Source of the DNA: Acidisphaera sp.
Lineage (GTDB): Bacteria; Pseudomonadota; Alphaproteobacteria; Acetobacterales; Acetobacteraceae
Assembly: GCA_019240395.1 (NCBI GenBank)
Contig: JAFAYM010000135.1
Coordinates: 1 to 42,864, forward strand
Direction: 5' to 3'
DNA length: 42,864 nucleotides
The number at the start of each line of letters is the position of its first letter. Position 1 is the first letter of the stretch. The position numbers and the translations under genes are program-made. Below the pieces are notes generated by a model, which saw nothing but the letters and a program-made list of their open reading frames with translations, had not been told where the DNA came from and searched no databases. Shown here one piece after another: positions 9,322 to 17,840 of the stretch.

Positions 9322-10969
9322 CACGCCGGTCCTCGCCGTCGAGGCGCTCGTCGTGGCGCCGCAGGCCGGCGGCGCGCCGGTGGTGGACGGCATCTCCCTC
9401 ACCCTCGCCAAGGGCGAGGTGCTGGCACTGATCGGCGAGTCCGGCTCGGGCAAGACCACCCTGGCGCTGTCGGCACTCGGCCGCGTGCGACCCGGCCTTG
9501 CCGTGCGCGGCGGCCGTGTCCGGCTCGGCGCGACCGACGTGCTCTGCGCCGGGGAGACAGTCCTGCGCGACCTGCGCGGCCGCCGCGCCACCTACGTCGC
9601 GCAGAGCGCCGCGGCGGCGTTCAACCCCTCGCTGCGCCTCGACTTCCAGGTGACCGAGCCGTCGCGCGTGCATCGCCTGCGCCCGCTCGCCGAGGCCCTG
9701 GCGATGGCGCACAGCCTCTACCGCCGGCTCGATCTGCCGGACAGCCGGCGCATCGGCAAGCGCTTTCCGCACGAAGTCTCCGGCGGCCAGCTGCAGCGCT
9801 TCATGGTGGCGATGGGGCTTATCGAGGGACCGGAGCTCGTGGTCTGCGACGAGCCGACCAGCGCGCTCGATGTGACCACGCAGGTCGAGGTGCTGAAGGC
9901 GTTCAAGGCGGTGATCCGCGACGGCAACACCGCCGCATTGTTCGTCAGTCATGACCTCGCCGTGGTCGCGCAGATCGCCGACCGCATCGCCGTCCTCAGC
10001 CGCGGCAGGGTCGTCGAGCAGGGCACGACCGGTGAGATACTGTCGTCTCCGCAGCAGCCCTACACGCAGGAACTGGTGGCGGCCTGCCGACGGTGGGACA
10101 GGTCCCGCAGGCCACGACCGGCGCGCGCCGGCAGCGGACCGGCGCGGCTGGAGGTCGCCGGCATCATCGCGGGATACGGCCCACGCAATCGGGTCACCGG
10201 CCGGCCTTCGGTGCTCGCGGTGAACGGCGTGACGCTGTCGGTCGCGGCGCGCGAGGTGGTCGCCGTCATCGGTGAATCCGGCTCCGGCAAGAGCACGCTC
10301 GCCCAGGTCATCGCCGGGCTGCGCCCGCCCACGGCGGGGGAAATCCGCCTGGCCGGCCGGAGGCTCGCCCCTGATGTGGCGCGGCGCAGCCTCGAGGAAC
10401 GGCGGCGCGTGCAGATGGTCTTCCAGATGGCCGACACCGCGCTCAATCCCCGCCACACAATCGGCCGCATCCTCGGCCGCGCGCTCGACTTCTTCGGCCG
10501 CGAGCGCCGCAGCGCCGAGCTGCTGGAGATGGTGCGCCTTCCCGCGAGCTACGCGCGCCGGCGCCCGGGCGAGCTGTCCGGGGGCGAGAAGCAGCGCGTG
10601 AACCTCGCCCGCGCACTCGCCGCCGAGCCCGAGGTGCTGATCTGCGACGAGATCATCTCGGCGCTCGACACGGTCGTCGCCGCGGCGATCGTGCGGCTGG
10701 TCGAAGACCTGCGCGACCGGCTCGGCCTGGCCATCGTCTTCATCAGCCATGATCTCGCGACCGTCGCGACCCTCGCCGATCAGCTCGTGGTCATGCGTCG
10801 CGGCGAGGTCGTCGAGCGCGGTTCGGTCGACCAGATCCTGGCCAACCCCGGCCACCCCTACACGCGGCTGTTGCTCGCCTCGGTCCCCGAGCTGCGGATC
10901 GGCTGGCTGGAGGATGCCGCGGAGCGCGCGAAGGTTGCAACGGCGGAGCCGGTGGAATTGCCCGCCTAA
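9314..10969 (+). CDS. Double ABC ATPase of a peptide-type importer (DppD-DppF fusion)
   Basis: Cytoplasmic ATPase of 551 residues with two complete nucleotide-binding domains, equal to DppD and DppF joined as in GsiA. The first domain has Walker A GESGSGKTT, signature VSGGQLQR and Walker B VVCDEPTSALD. The second has GESGSGKST, LSGGEKQR and LICDEIISALD. In the second the usual Pro-Thr after the Walker B Glu is Ile-Ile; the catalytic Glu is kept. Each half ends with an oligopeptide-type C-terminal stretch (QQPYTQELVAACR; HPYTRLLLASVP). The ATG at 9314 is chosen because it starts the domain and overlaps the upstream stop. This is the last gene of the operon. Confidence 0.93.
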   Translation: MNDTPVLAVEALVVAPQAGGAPVVDGISLTLAKGEVLALIGESGSGKTTLALSALGRVRPGLAVRGGRVRLGATDVLCAGETVLRDLRGRRATYVAQSAAAAFNPSLRLDFQVTEPSRVHRLRPLAEALAMAHSLYRRLDLPDSRRIGKRFPHEVSGGQLQRFMVAMGLIEGPELVVCDEPTSALDVTTQVEVLKAFKAVIRDGNTAALFVSHDLAVVAQIADRIAVLSRGRVVEQGTTGEILSSPQQPYTQELVAACRRWDRSRRPRPARAGSGPARLEVAGIIAGYGPRNRVTGRPSVLAVNGVTLSVAAREVVAVIGESGSGKSTLAQVIAGLRPPTAGEIRLAGRRLAPDVARRSLEERRRVQMVFQMADTALNPRHTIGRILGRALDFFGRERRSAELLEMVRLPASYARRRPGELSGGEKQRVNLARALAAEPEVLICDEIISALDTVVAAAIVRLVEDLRDRLGLAIVFISHDLATVATLADQLVVMRRGEVVERGSVDQILANPGHPYTRLLLASVPELRIGWLEDAAERAKVATAEPVELPA

Positions 10970-10983
10970 GGAGAGTCCTCGCC

Positions 10984-12477
10984 TTACCCCGCCGCCACCA
11001 TCGCGGGGCGCGCATACATGGCCGGCTCGAAGAAGCGATAGCTGCTGCCCTCGTCGAGCTTGGCGCGATAGAGTGCGATGTCGGCGTGCTTGAGCAGCGC
11101 TTCCGGCGAGTTCCCGTCATGCGGGGTGACGGCGATGCCGAGGCTCACCCCGATCGTCAGCGGATGGCCGTGCAGCTCGTAGGGCTGGCTGAGGGTCCGC
11201 ACGATGCGCTGCGCCACCTCGGCGGCGTCGTCGGCCTGTTCGATGCCGGCGAGCACGACGGCGAATTCGTCGCCGCCGAGCCGCGTGACGGTGTCGACCT
11301 CGCGAACGCACGCCTGCAGCCGCTCCGCGGTGCCGATCAGCAGCGCGTCGCCGGTCGGATGACCGAACGTGTCGTTGACTGCCTTGAACCGATCCAGGTC
11401 GAGACAGAGGAGGGCACAATCCCGTCCCCGCCCGGCCTGCGCGAGCGCCTCTTCCAGGCGTTCGCGGAACAGCACCCGGTTGGCCAGGCCGGTGAGTGCG
11501 TCATGCCGCGCCAGATAGGCGATGCGGGTCTCGGCGCGGCATCGCTCGGTGATGTCCTCGTGGGTGGAAACCCAGCCGCCATCTGGCATCGGTCGGTGAT
11601 GGATGGCGATGGTTTTGCCGTTCAGCAGCTCGACGACGGTGTCGGTCGGCCGATCGGATACCTGGATGGTTTCGCGCCATTGCAGATAGTTGTCGGGCGG
11701 CATCACCGGACCCGCGCCGGCTGCATAGCGCAATTCGACGATTTCCGGCAGCGACTGGCCGGGGCGGATCAGACCGGCGGAAATACCGTAGATCTCGCTG
11801 TATCGGCTGTTTGCCATGATGAGGTTTCGGTTGCCGTCGAAGAAGCACACGCCTTGGGAGACATTGCTCAGCGCGGCGTCCAGACGATCGTTGGCCTGTT
11901 CCAGGCGGAGCAGCACGGCCTCGTGCTGCATGGCAAGCGCGCAGAGATGCACGCTTCTGGTGACGATCCGGCGGTCCAGCCGGCTCGGCGGCCGGCCGGA
12001 CCGGTAATAGAGCGCGAATGTCGCGATGACGCGCCCGTCCTGACCCCGGATCGGGTTCGACCAGCAGGCGCGAAAGCCGAGCGCGCAGGGAATCGCCCGG
12101 AAGCGCTCCCATTTCGGATCGGTGGCGATGTCCCGCGTTTCGACCGGCACGCCATAGTAGGCGGAGCTGCCGCACGATCCCACATCCGGGCCGATTTCGA
12201 CGCCGTCGAGAATATGCGCGTAGGCCGGCGGCAGGCTCGGCGCAGCCAGCGGACGCAGCCGGTGTTCCGCGTCCACCGCGACGATCGAGCACACCGCGAA
12301 TTGCGCCAGCTCTTCGATCCGCCGGCAAAGCAGGTCGGCCAACTGCTCCAGGCGCTGGCCGCCGGCGATCGCCTCCAGCACCTCGCAGTGCATGGCCTGC
12401 AGGGTCGGACGTCTGCACGAGGGCGCACGCTCGCGCCTTCGCCTGATCCGTGCCGGCAGGGTGGCCGCCGCACTCAT
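10984..12477 (-). CDS. Diguanylate cyclase with GAF and PAS sensor domains
   Basis: Predicted cytoplasmic diguanylate cyclase, 497 residues, making cyclic di-GMP from two GTP. A GAF domain (about 30-170, including DVGSCGSSAYYGVPVETRDI) is followed by a short coiled linker and a PAS domain (about 190-320, starting LDAALSNVSQGVCFFDGNRN). A GGDEF domain then covers about 335-490. The active-site GGDEF is intact at 401-405, and the product-inhibition I-site is present as REVD five residues before it. There is no EAL domain and no membrane segment, so the signal should be cytoplasmic. The start is the ATG at 12477, with GAGGA upstream. Monocistronic and convergent with the importer operon, with 14 bp between the gene ends. 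Confidence 0.92.
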   Translation of the reverse strand: MSAAATLPARIRRRRERAPSCRRPTLQAMHCEVLEAIAGGQRLEQLADLLCRRIEELAQFAVCSIVAVDAEHRLRPLAAPSLPPAYAHILDGVEIGPDVGSCGSSAYYGVPVETRDIATDPKWERFRAIPCALGFRACWSNPIRGQDGRVIATFALYYRSGRPPSRLDRRIVTRSVHLCALAMQHEAVLLRLEQANDRLDAALSNVSQGVCFFDGNRNLIMANSRYSEIYGISAGLIRPGQSLPEIVELRYAAGAGPVMPPDNYLQWRETIQVSDRPTDTVVELLNGKTIAIHHRPMPDGGWVSTHEDITERCRAETRIAYLARHDALTGLANRVLFRERLEEALAQAGRGRDCALLCLDLDRFKAVNDTFGHPTGDALLIGTAERLQACVREVDTVTRLGGDEFAVVLAGIEQADDAAEVAQRIVRTLSQPYELHGHPLTIGVSLGIAVTPHDGNSPEALLKHADIALYRAKLDEGSSYRFFEPAMYARPAMVAAG

Positions 12478-12707
12478 GCCTGGAAGTCCTCGATGCCCAC
12501 GCCGAAAGCAAGGAATGGCGCGTGACTCTAGGCCGCGAGAAACTGCTGCCGGGTTAACCGGACGTGCATGCTGCGCCGCGCCGGCGGTTTCGTACCATTC
12601 CGGCCACGCGCCCTGGCAGCGACCGGTGAAGAGAAAGCGGCGCCAGCCTCTGAGTGCCGCGCGATCACGGGCGACGGGGCAGCTCAATTCAAGCCGCCGA
12701 ACCCTCG

Positions 12708-14594
12708 CTAATGCTGGTGCGGATGCCCGCCGCCGCCGATGTCGGCAACGATGGGTGCGGCGCGGATGCGCGCGATCGTCTCGCGCTCCTGCGCATCCCC
12801 GGCATGCAGCCGCCCGCGCAGCCAGCCATTCGCGTCTACCAGGAACACCGTGCCCGCCAGTTGGTCCGGCGCCACCCCGGCGACGATCGCATACGCCGTC
12901 CAGATGGTCGGGCCGAGCGCGATGCAGGCGTTCTCCTCGGCGTGGCGGGCGCCGGGACCGGCGAGCTCCAGGGTCACGTCCTCGCCCGCCGGCGGATCAG
13001 TCGCATCGGCGACGATGCGCACCACCCGGCCGCGCAGCTCGTGCAGCACCACGGCGCGACCATCGGCACAGGTGGCGGCGAAATCCGGCGCGGCCACCGG
13101 CTGCGTCCAGGCGCCGCTCGCGGCCACCTCGGCGCCGGCCTCCCGGGCCAGCAGCAGGTCGATGACATCCCAGCGCTCGTCTTCGGTCAGCACCGTCTCG
13201 AAGCCCGGCATCGCGACCGCCCCGGACGGCGCGGCGAAGCCATGCGAGACGTACCAGAACAGCTCGCCGATGGTGTGCCCGCGCAGATGCGCCGCCGTCA
13301 GATCCGCCGGCGGCACCGGAAGCTGCCGGGCCATCGGCCCGTCGCCGCGGCCGCCCTCGCCGTGGCACACTGCGCAGTTCGCGGCGAAGATGCCGGCGCC
13401 GCGGGCGATCGAGGCGGCAGCGAACCCGGTCGGCGAGCGCCAGAACGTCGTCGGAACCGCCTCGATGAACAGCGGCGAGGTACCGGCGACCGCCACCGGC
13501 AACAGCAGCACCGCGCCGACGACGGCAAGCCGGCGGAAGGCCGGGCGCACTATCGCGGCGGCGATGAGCAAGGCGGCAAACGCGGCGCAGCCCGCAGCGG
13601 CCAGCAGCAGCGGCCGCGCCGCCGGATCGGCGAGCGCGACCAGGCTCGGACGCACCGGGAACGGCCAGTCCGGCTGCGCATGGATGCCCGGCATGACCGA
13701 GGCCAGCCGGCCGGCCACCAGCACCACGGTGAGGCCGAGTACGGTTTCCAGCGCGACGCTCAGGCGCAGTTTTCCCTTTGCACGCTCCGGCTCGCCGCCC
13801 GAAAGCGCGGCCGTCAGCCCCAGGCGATTCACCGCCGCCAGCGTCACCAGGATCGCGAACAGCAGCAGCTTGGTCAGCGCCAGGCGGCCATAGAGCGTGC
13901 CGATCAGCGCGGGGACGCTGCCGATCAGCTCCAGCGCCTGCACGAGCGCCGTGCCCGCCAGCACGACGACGCAGGCGAAGCCCAGCGGCGAGAACCGCAG
14001 CGACAGAGCTCGCGCCTGCGCCGCCGGCAGCACGCCCACCGCCATGAACAGCGGCACCAGCGAACCAAGCCAGGCGCCGGCGGCGAGCAGATGCAGCGCC
14101 TCGGTTCCCCCCAGCCACGTCCCTTCGGCGCCGCCCATCGCCGCGGCGTGGCCCATTCCCGCCTGCGTCACCACCGCCATGCCGGCAAGAACACAGGCCG
14201 CCGCCAGCCGGCCGAAATCGGCCGTCATGCCGAAACAGGCGATCGCGGCGAGCAGGACGATCGTGCGCAACAGCAGCAGATGGCCGAAGCGGGTTTGCAG
14301 CAGCACCGGCATCAGCGCCGACAGCAACTGCCCCGTGGTCTCCGCCTCGGCCATGTCCACCGCCTCGCCGGCGAGCCAGAGCCCGCCCGCCAGCAGCGCG
14401 ACCGCGGTGCTGATCCAGACCAGCCGGCGCAAGCCCCGCTCGATGCGCACCGCCGCTGCACCCGCCACGGCCAGGATCGGCAGCAGCACGACAGCACGGA
14501 ACACCAGTGCGCCGAATACCGACAGCACCGCCGCCATGTCGACGCCCCGCCCGATCGCCCGCAGATCCCCGGCATGGCGGACCAGCATGTCCAT
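12708..14594 (-). CDS. copD: CopD-family copper protein fused to cytochrome c and a thioredoxin-like tail
   Basis: Large inner-membrane protein of 628 residues. Residues about 1-370 hold 8-9 membrane helices typical of CopD, with His residues in TRFGH, GMGHAAAMG and EALHLLAAGAWLGSL as likely copper ligands. Residues about 390-490 form a class I cytochrome c domain, heme motif CAVCH at 407-411 and likely Met ligand in AMPGF near 462. Residues about 500-628 resemble a thioredoxin fold (APDF, LRGRVV, GTVFLVDANGWLRG) without the redox CxxC. The C-terminus is His-rich (GGGHPHQH). The ATG at 14594 lies 2 bp past the copC stop. CopD proteins move copper across the membrane; the cytochrome suggests an added electron-transfer step, which is inference. 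Confidence 0.88.
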   Translation of the reverse strand: MDMLVRHAGDLRAIGRGVDMAAVLSVFGALVFRAVVLLPILAVAGAAAVRIERGLRRLVWISTAVALLAGGLWLAGEAVDMAEAETTGQLLSALMPVLLQTRFGHLLLLRTIVLLAAIACFGMTADFGRLAAACVLAGMAVVTQAGMGHAAAMGGAEGTWLGGTEALHLLAAGAWLGSLVPLFMAVGVLPAAQARALSLRFSPLGFACVVVLAGTALVQALELIGSVPALIGTLYGRLALTKLLLFAILVTLAAVNRLGLTAALSGGEPERAKGKLRLSVALETVLGLTVVLVAGRLASVMPGIHAQPDWPFPVRPSLVALADPAARPLLLAAAGCAAFAALLIAAAIVRPAFRRLAVVGAVLLLPVAVAGTSPLFIEAVPTTFWRSPTGFAAASIARGAGIFAANCAVCHGEGGRGDGPMARQLPVPPADLTAAHLRGHTIGELFWYVSHGFAAPSGAVAMPGFETVLTEDERWDVIDLLLAREAGAEVAASGAWTQPVAAPDFAATCADGRAVVLHELRGRVVRIVADATDPPAGEDVTLELAGPGARHAEENACIALGPTIWTAYAIVAGVAPDQLAGTVFLVDANGWLRGRLHAGDAQERETIARIRAAPIVADIGGGGHPHQH

Positions 14595-14596
14595 GC

Positions 14597-14953
14597 TCAG
14601 GGCTCCACGGTAAAGCCGTAGCTGCCCTGGGTGCGGTGCGTATCCACCGACAAGGCCCGCCAGGTCACGGTGTAGCCACCCGGCGACAGCGGCCGGAGGC
14701 TGACGCTGACATGCTTCGCATCGTCGGGCGCGGCATGCAGGTCGGCCTTGTCGACGCGGTTGCCCTGGGCGTCGCGCACCTCGATGCTGGAAAAGCCCGG
14801 CTCCAGTGCCTCGGTGAAGTCGATCGAGACTTCGCTCGGCGCCTTCACCGTCGATCCCACCGGCGGCGACGCCGCGCGCAGGAAGGCGTGCGCCGACGCC
14901 GCACCCGGCATCCCGAGCAGCAGGCAGGCAACCAGCAGACGCGAGGTTCTCAT
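14597..14953 (-). CDS. copC: Periplasmic copper-binding protein CopC
   Basis: Small periplasmic copper chaperone, 118 residues, the family's usual size. A signal peptide ends at about residue 21 (ASA), so the mature protein begins with His (HAFLRAASPP), the N-terminal Cu(II) ligand of CopC proteins. The rest of the Cu(II) site is visible as the Asp and His of SVDTHRTQGSYGF. A beta-sandwich of the expected pattern lies between. The Met-rich Cu(I) loop of Pseudomonas CopC is not evident, so this looks like the Cu(II)-only type. It overlaps the upstream gene by 4 bp and is 2 bp from copD, which it probably supplies with copper. Confidence 0.93.
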   Translation of the reverse strand: MRTSRLLVACLLLGMPGAASAHAFLRAASPPVGSTVKAPSEVSIDFTEALEPGFSSIEVRDAQGNRVDKADLHAAPDDAKHVSVSLRPLSPGGYTVTWRALSVDTHRTQGSYGFTVEP

Positions 14954-15906
14954 CGGAAGATCGGCCTGCCGATGCTGTTCGGGAACAGGTCATCGAGGAA
15001 CACGTGGAATTGCGTGATCACGCCGACATTGCTGCCGGAGGCCTTGTTGCCGGGGATCAAGGCCTCGATGCCGAGCTGGTAGGTGTCGCCGGAATAGATC
15101 ACGCCCGGCGCGAAGACGAGCTGCGTGCCGAGGTCGCTGGGCGAGGTGGCGGGCGAGGAATAGGCCAGTTCGACGAGCGGCGTGAGCCGGGCGACGAAGT
15201 CCGGGATATTGAGGTGCCGCACCTGCGACTGCAGATAGGGGATGCTGTACTGCAGCGAGAGACCGCCCACCCAGCGGTTGGCGTAGCCGTTGTTGAACAG
15301 CATCGAGGTGAGGCCGGTATCCGGGTCGACGGTCTGGCCGGTCACCTTCAGCTCCCGGTCGGCGATGGCGAAGCCGCCGGTGCCGGTGATCGCCAGCGGC
15401 CGGAGCCAGCCGATCGGCAGGTCGCCGAGCCCCTTGCCGAAATAGACCGTCGGCGTGGTGGAGCCGTACTGGTCGGCCCCGATATGCGTCGTGCCGGTGT
15501 GTCCGAACTCCCGGATCACGCCGAGCGACATCATGAACTCGTGCTCGGCGTTGACATAGACCTGGTATTTGGCGGTCACCGTCAGATCCTGCCAGCCGAT
15601 GCGGGTCTTGTCGTGGGCGGTGTCGAGCACGGTGTAGCCGTCATTGATGGCGAAGCCGAAATTGCGCGTGATCGTCTTGTCGAACTCGCCGGTGATGTCG
15701 GTCTCGTAGGTCGGGCCGGGTCCGCCATCGGCCCCATGCCGGAGATAGGTGATCGTCGGAAAGGACGCCTCGTCGGAGACGGCCGGGTCGTCGATGGTGA
15801 GCGTGGCGACGAAGACGCGCGCGCCGGCGATGCCGTGCGCCAGTGCCGCCATTGACGGTGCCAGGCAGGCGCCGGCGGCGGCGCAGCCGAGAACAAAACG
15901 GTTCAT
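14950..15906 (-). CDS. Exported envelope protein in a copper operon, probable outer-membrane beta-barrel
   Basis: Secreted protein of 318 residues with a clear signal peptide (hydrophobic to about residue 21, then LAHGIAGARVF). The mature part is rich in Gly, aromatic residues and alternating polar/hydrophobic stretches, as in a beta-barrel, and it shows some likeness to the MetA/phenol-degradation transporter-like barrels. It has few Cys or His, so it is not an obvious metal store. The start is the ATG at 15906 with AAGGGAA upstream; the stop overlaps the copC start in an ATGA. Its place between a small Cys/His protein and CopC suggests a part in copper passage or envelope protection. Function not established. 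Confidence 0.7.
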   Translation of the reverse strand: MNRFVLGCAAAGACLAPSMAALAHGIAGARVFVATLTIDDPAVSDEASFPTITYLRHGADGGPGPTYETDITGEFDKTITRNFGFAINDGYTVLDTAHDKTRIGWQDLTVTAKYQVYVNAEHEFMMSLGVIREFGHTGTTHIGADQYGSTTPTVYFGKGLGDLPIGWLRPLAITGTGGFAIADRELKVTGQTVDPDTGLTSMLFNNGYANRWVGGLSLQYSIPYLQSQVRHLNIPDFVARLTPLVELAYSSPATSPSDLGTQLVFAPGVIYSGDTYQLGIEALIPGNKASGSNVGVITQFHVFLDDLFPNSIGRPIFR

Positions 15907-15967
15907 GGAACCGATTCCCTTGCAGATCATGAGCTGAACGAGGGTCACGCCCGGTGTGGGCGAAGGT

Positions 15968-16315
15968 TCAGCCGATCGGCGGCGCGCGCGCCCGATTTGC
16001 CAGCGAGACAAGACGCGGCAGGAGCGGCGCCGCAGCGGTCTCGACCGGCCTTGCGTCGGAATAGACGAACGGCTCCGGCACCCGCACGGCCGGCGGCACC
16101 GCCGCGGTGGCGAGGCCCTGGCAGACCGGACACACAGAGTGCGCCTTCTCCGGGGCCGGGCCGTGATGCGGCATCGGCATGCCGGGCATCGCCGCGTCGC
16201 TGCAAACGGGCTGGGAAAGTTCCGTCAGCGCCAGGCAATGGGAGAACAGGGTGCCCCACTGCACGAACAGCAGCAGGGCCAGCACGCGCACCAGCACGTT
16301 TCTCCCGCGGCGCAT
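15968..16315 (-). CDS. Small membrane-anchored Cys/His protein (DUF2946-like) at the head of a copper operon
   Basis: Protein of 115 residues with one N-terminal hydrophobic segment (about 8-28), which is a signal or anchor, and the rest probably periplasmic. The visible metal-type motifs are FSHC at the end of the hydrophobic segment, MPGMPMPHHGP, and HSVCPVCQG near residue 65. Placement of HxxCPxC after a short hydrophobic N-terminus resembles DUF2946 proteins, which often accompany metal-handling genes. The ATG at 16315 is preferred over an upstream TTG because AGGAT sits about 11 bases before it. It is 61 bp upstream of the envelope-protein gene and probably first in the copC-copD operon. 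Confidence 0.7.
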   Translation of the reverse strand: MRRGRNVLVRVLALLLFVQWGTLFSHCLALTELSQPVCSDAAMPGMPMPHHGPAPEKAHSVCPVCQGLATAAVPPAVRVPEPFVYSDARPVETAAAPLLPRLVSLANRARAPPIG

Positions 16316-16369
16316 GAATTCATCCTGCGCCGGAGCGGCCCGGCTGCGCAAGTGCCGGAACTGTAACGA

Positions 16370-17698
16370 TCAGCTGGGGGCGCGCTTCTCCGCCAGGAAC
16401 GCCTCGACGCGGTCGCTCGCCAGCTTGGCCTGCGCCGCCGGGCCGTCGAACACCTCGTGCGAGCGCTGGATCAGCGCCTGCTTGGTGGCGGGATTGTCGA
16501 TCCGGGTCTCGAGGAAGTGGCTGAAGCCGAGCAGCGCGTTCTGCTGCGCATTGAGGTCCTGCTGAGCGATCGGCGCCGCCGCCGCGAACGCCGGCAGTTC
16601 CGGCATCGTCCGCGGCGTGCTGCGCAGCGTGAGCAGCGGGCCGAAATCTTGCGCGCTCGCCACTCGCGCGCCGAGCTGGTTGCGCGCCAACCCCCAGCCG
16701 TCGATCAGGAAACGCAGCAGGCTGGTATGATCGAACGTCGCGGAGAGGACGCCCGCATCGAGCATCGGCGAGACCAGCACCGCCGGCACCCGCACGCCGA
16801 GGCGATTGAACGCAAACCGGTCGACGTTGCCGTCCGGCGGTGTCGCCTCGGGCGGCGGCACGTGGTCGTAGAACCCGCCATGCTCGTCGTAGAGAATGAC
16901 CAGCAGCGTCTTCTCGAATACCGAGGGGCTGGCTTTGAGGAAATTGTATGCATTGGCGATCAGCGCCTCGCCGCGCAGCACGTCGTGCGGCGGATGCTGG
17001 TCGTTCTGGCCGTTGCTGGCGAAGTAGATCGGCTCGATGAAGGTGTAATTGGGCAGGCGCCCGGCCGCGACATCGCCGGCGAAATCCGCCATCTTCTTGT
17101 AGGCGCCGAGATAGCGCTCGTCCTGGTGCAGCAGCACCAGCGACTGCGGAACGTCGCCGTAATAGATGGCGAAACCCTTTCCCGCCTCGTGCAGCAGGTC
17201 GTAGATCGTGTTCTGGTCATAGACGTGCAGACCGGGGTTGAACACGCCCTCGGGCATGTCGACGTGACCGAGCGAGGTGCCGCTGTGCACGAAGAAGCGG
17301 TTGGGCCAGGTCGGGCCGGGCAGCGAGCTGAACCAGTGATCGCAGATGACGAAATGCTCCGCCAAGGTGTGCAGGGCGGGGAGCGCGCCGCGCGGGTAGT
17401 AGGCCATGATCTCGGGCCGCTCGGCGGTCTTGCTGGGGTAGTGGTGGGCGAAGTTCTGCACGAAGCCCTGCATGCTGCCGGTGCTGATCTGCTGCAGCAC
17501 GTCATCTAGATCATGGCCCGGGTCGTCGGCGATGCCTCGGGAATCGGTGACGGACTGGCGCAGCACCGGGGCCCCCGGCGTGACGTCCGGATTGGTCATC
17601 AGATTATCCGGGTCGATCCCGTTCACCCCGGGGAGGGCTCCGAGCATGCGGTCGAAGGAGTGGTTCTCCAGCATCAGGACGACGACGTGTTCGAACAT
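16370..17698 (-). CDS. Phosphoesterase of the phospholipase C / AcpA acid phosphatase family
   Basis: Hydrolase of 442 residues in PF04185. The N-terminal metal-site motif MLENHSFD sits at 9-16, with the Glu, Asn and catalytic Ser expected for the family. Further motifs are PTWPNRFFVHSGTS near 130, QHPPHDV near 235 and YDEHGGFYDHVPPP near 270. These enzymes cleave phosphate mono- or diesters, often phospholipids. Unlike secreted PlcC and AcpA, no signal peptide is visible before the first beta strand, so it may be cytoplasmic or use another route. No neighbour shares its strand closely; the next upstream gene is divergent, 142 bp away. Confidence 0.9.
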   Translation of the reverse strand: MFEHVVVLMLENHSFDRMLGALPGVNGIDPDNLMTNPDVTPGAPVLRQSVTDSRGIADDPGHDLDDVLQQISTGSMQGFVQNFAHHYPSKTAERPEIMAYYPRGALPALHTLAEHFVICDHWFSSLPGPTWPNRFFVHSGTSLGHVDMPEGVFNPGLHVYDQNTIYDLLHEAGKGFAIYYGDVPQSLVLLHQDERYLGAYKKMADFAGDVAAGRLPNYTFIEPIYFASNGQNDQHPPHDVLRGEALIANAYNFLKASPSVFEKTLLVILYDEHGGFYDHVPPPEATPPDGNVDRFAFNRLGVRVPAVLVSPMLDAGVLSATFDHTSLLRFLIDGWGLARNQLGARVASAQDFGPLLTLRSTPRTMPELPAFAAAAPIAQQDLNAQQNALLGFSHFLETRIDNPATKQALIQRSHEVFDGPAAQAKLASDRVEAFLAEKRAPS

Positions 17699-17840
17699 GG
17701 TGATCTCCTGCCCGCCTTTTCCGGCACCGGCGTGGACGCGGCCGCTTGGACCAGGCCGCCTCTTGCGCTAGGCTCGGCGCTCGCCGATTGCAATCCCTGA
17801 TTGCCGAAATCGTTACGCTTCGTCAACTCACGAGCCGTTC

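Noticed and set aside
12654-14621. A 655-codon open frame on the plus strand opposite copD/copC
   Set aside because: Its product is an Arg/His/Gln-rich low-complexity string with no motif, while the minus strand encodes clear CopC, CopD and cytochrome domains. Long antisense frames are expected at this GC content.
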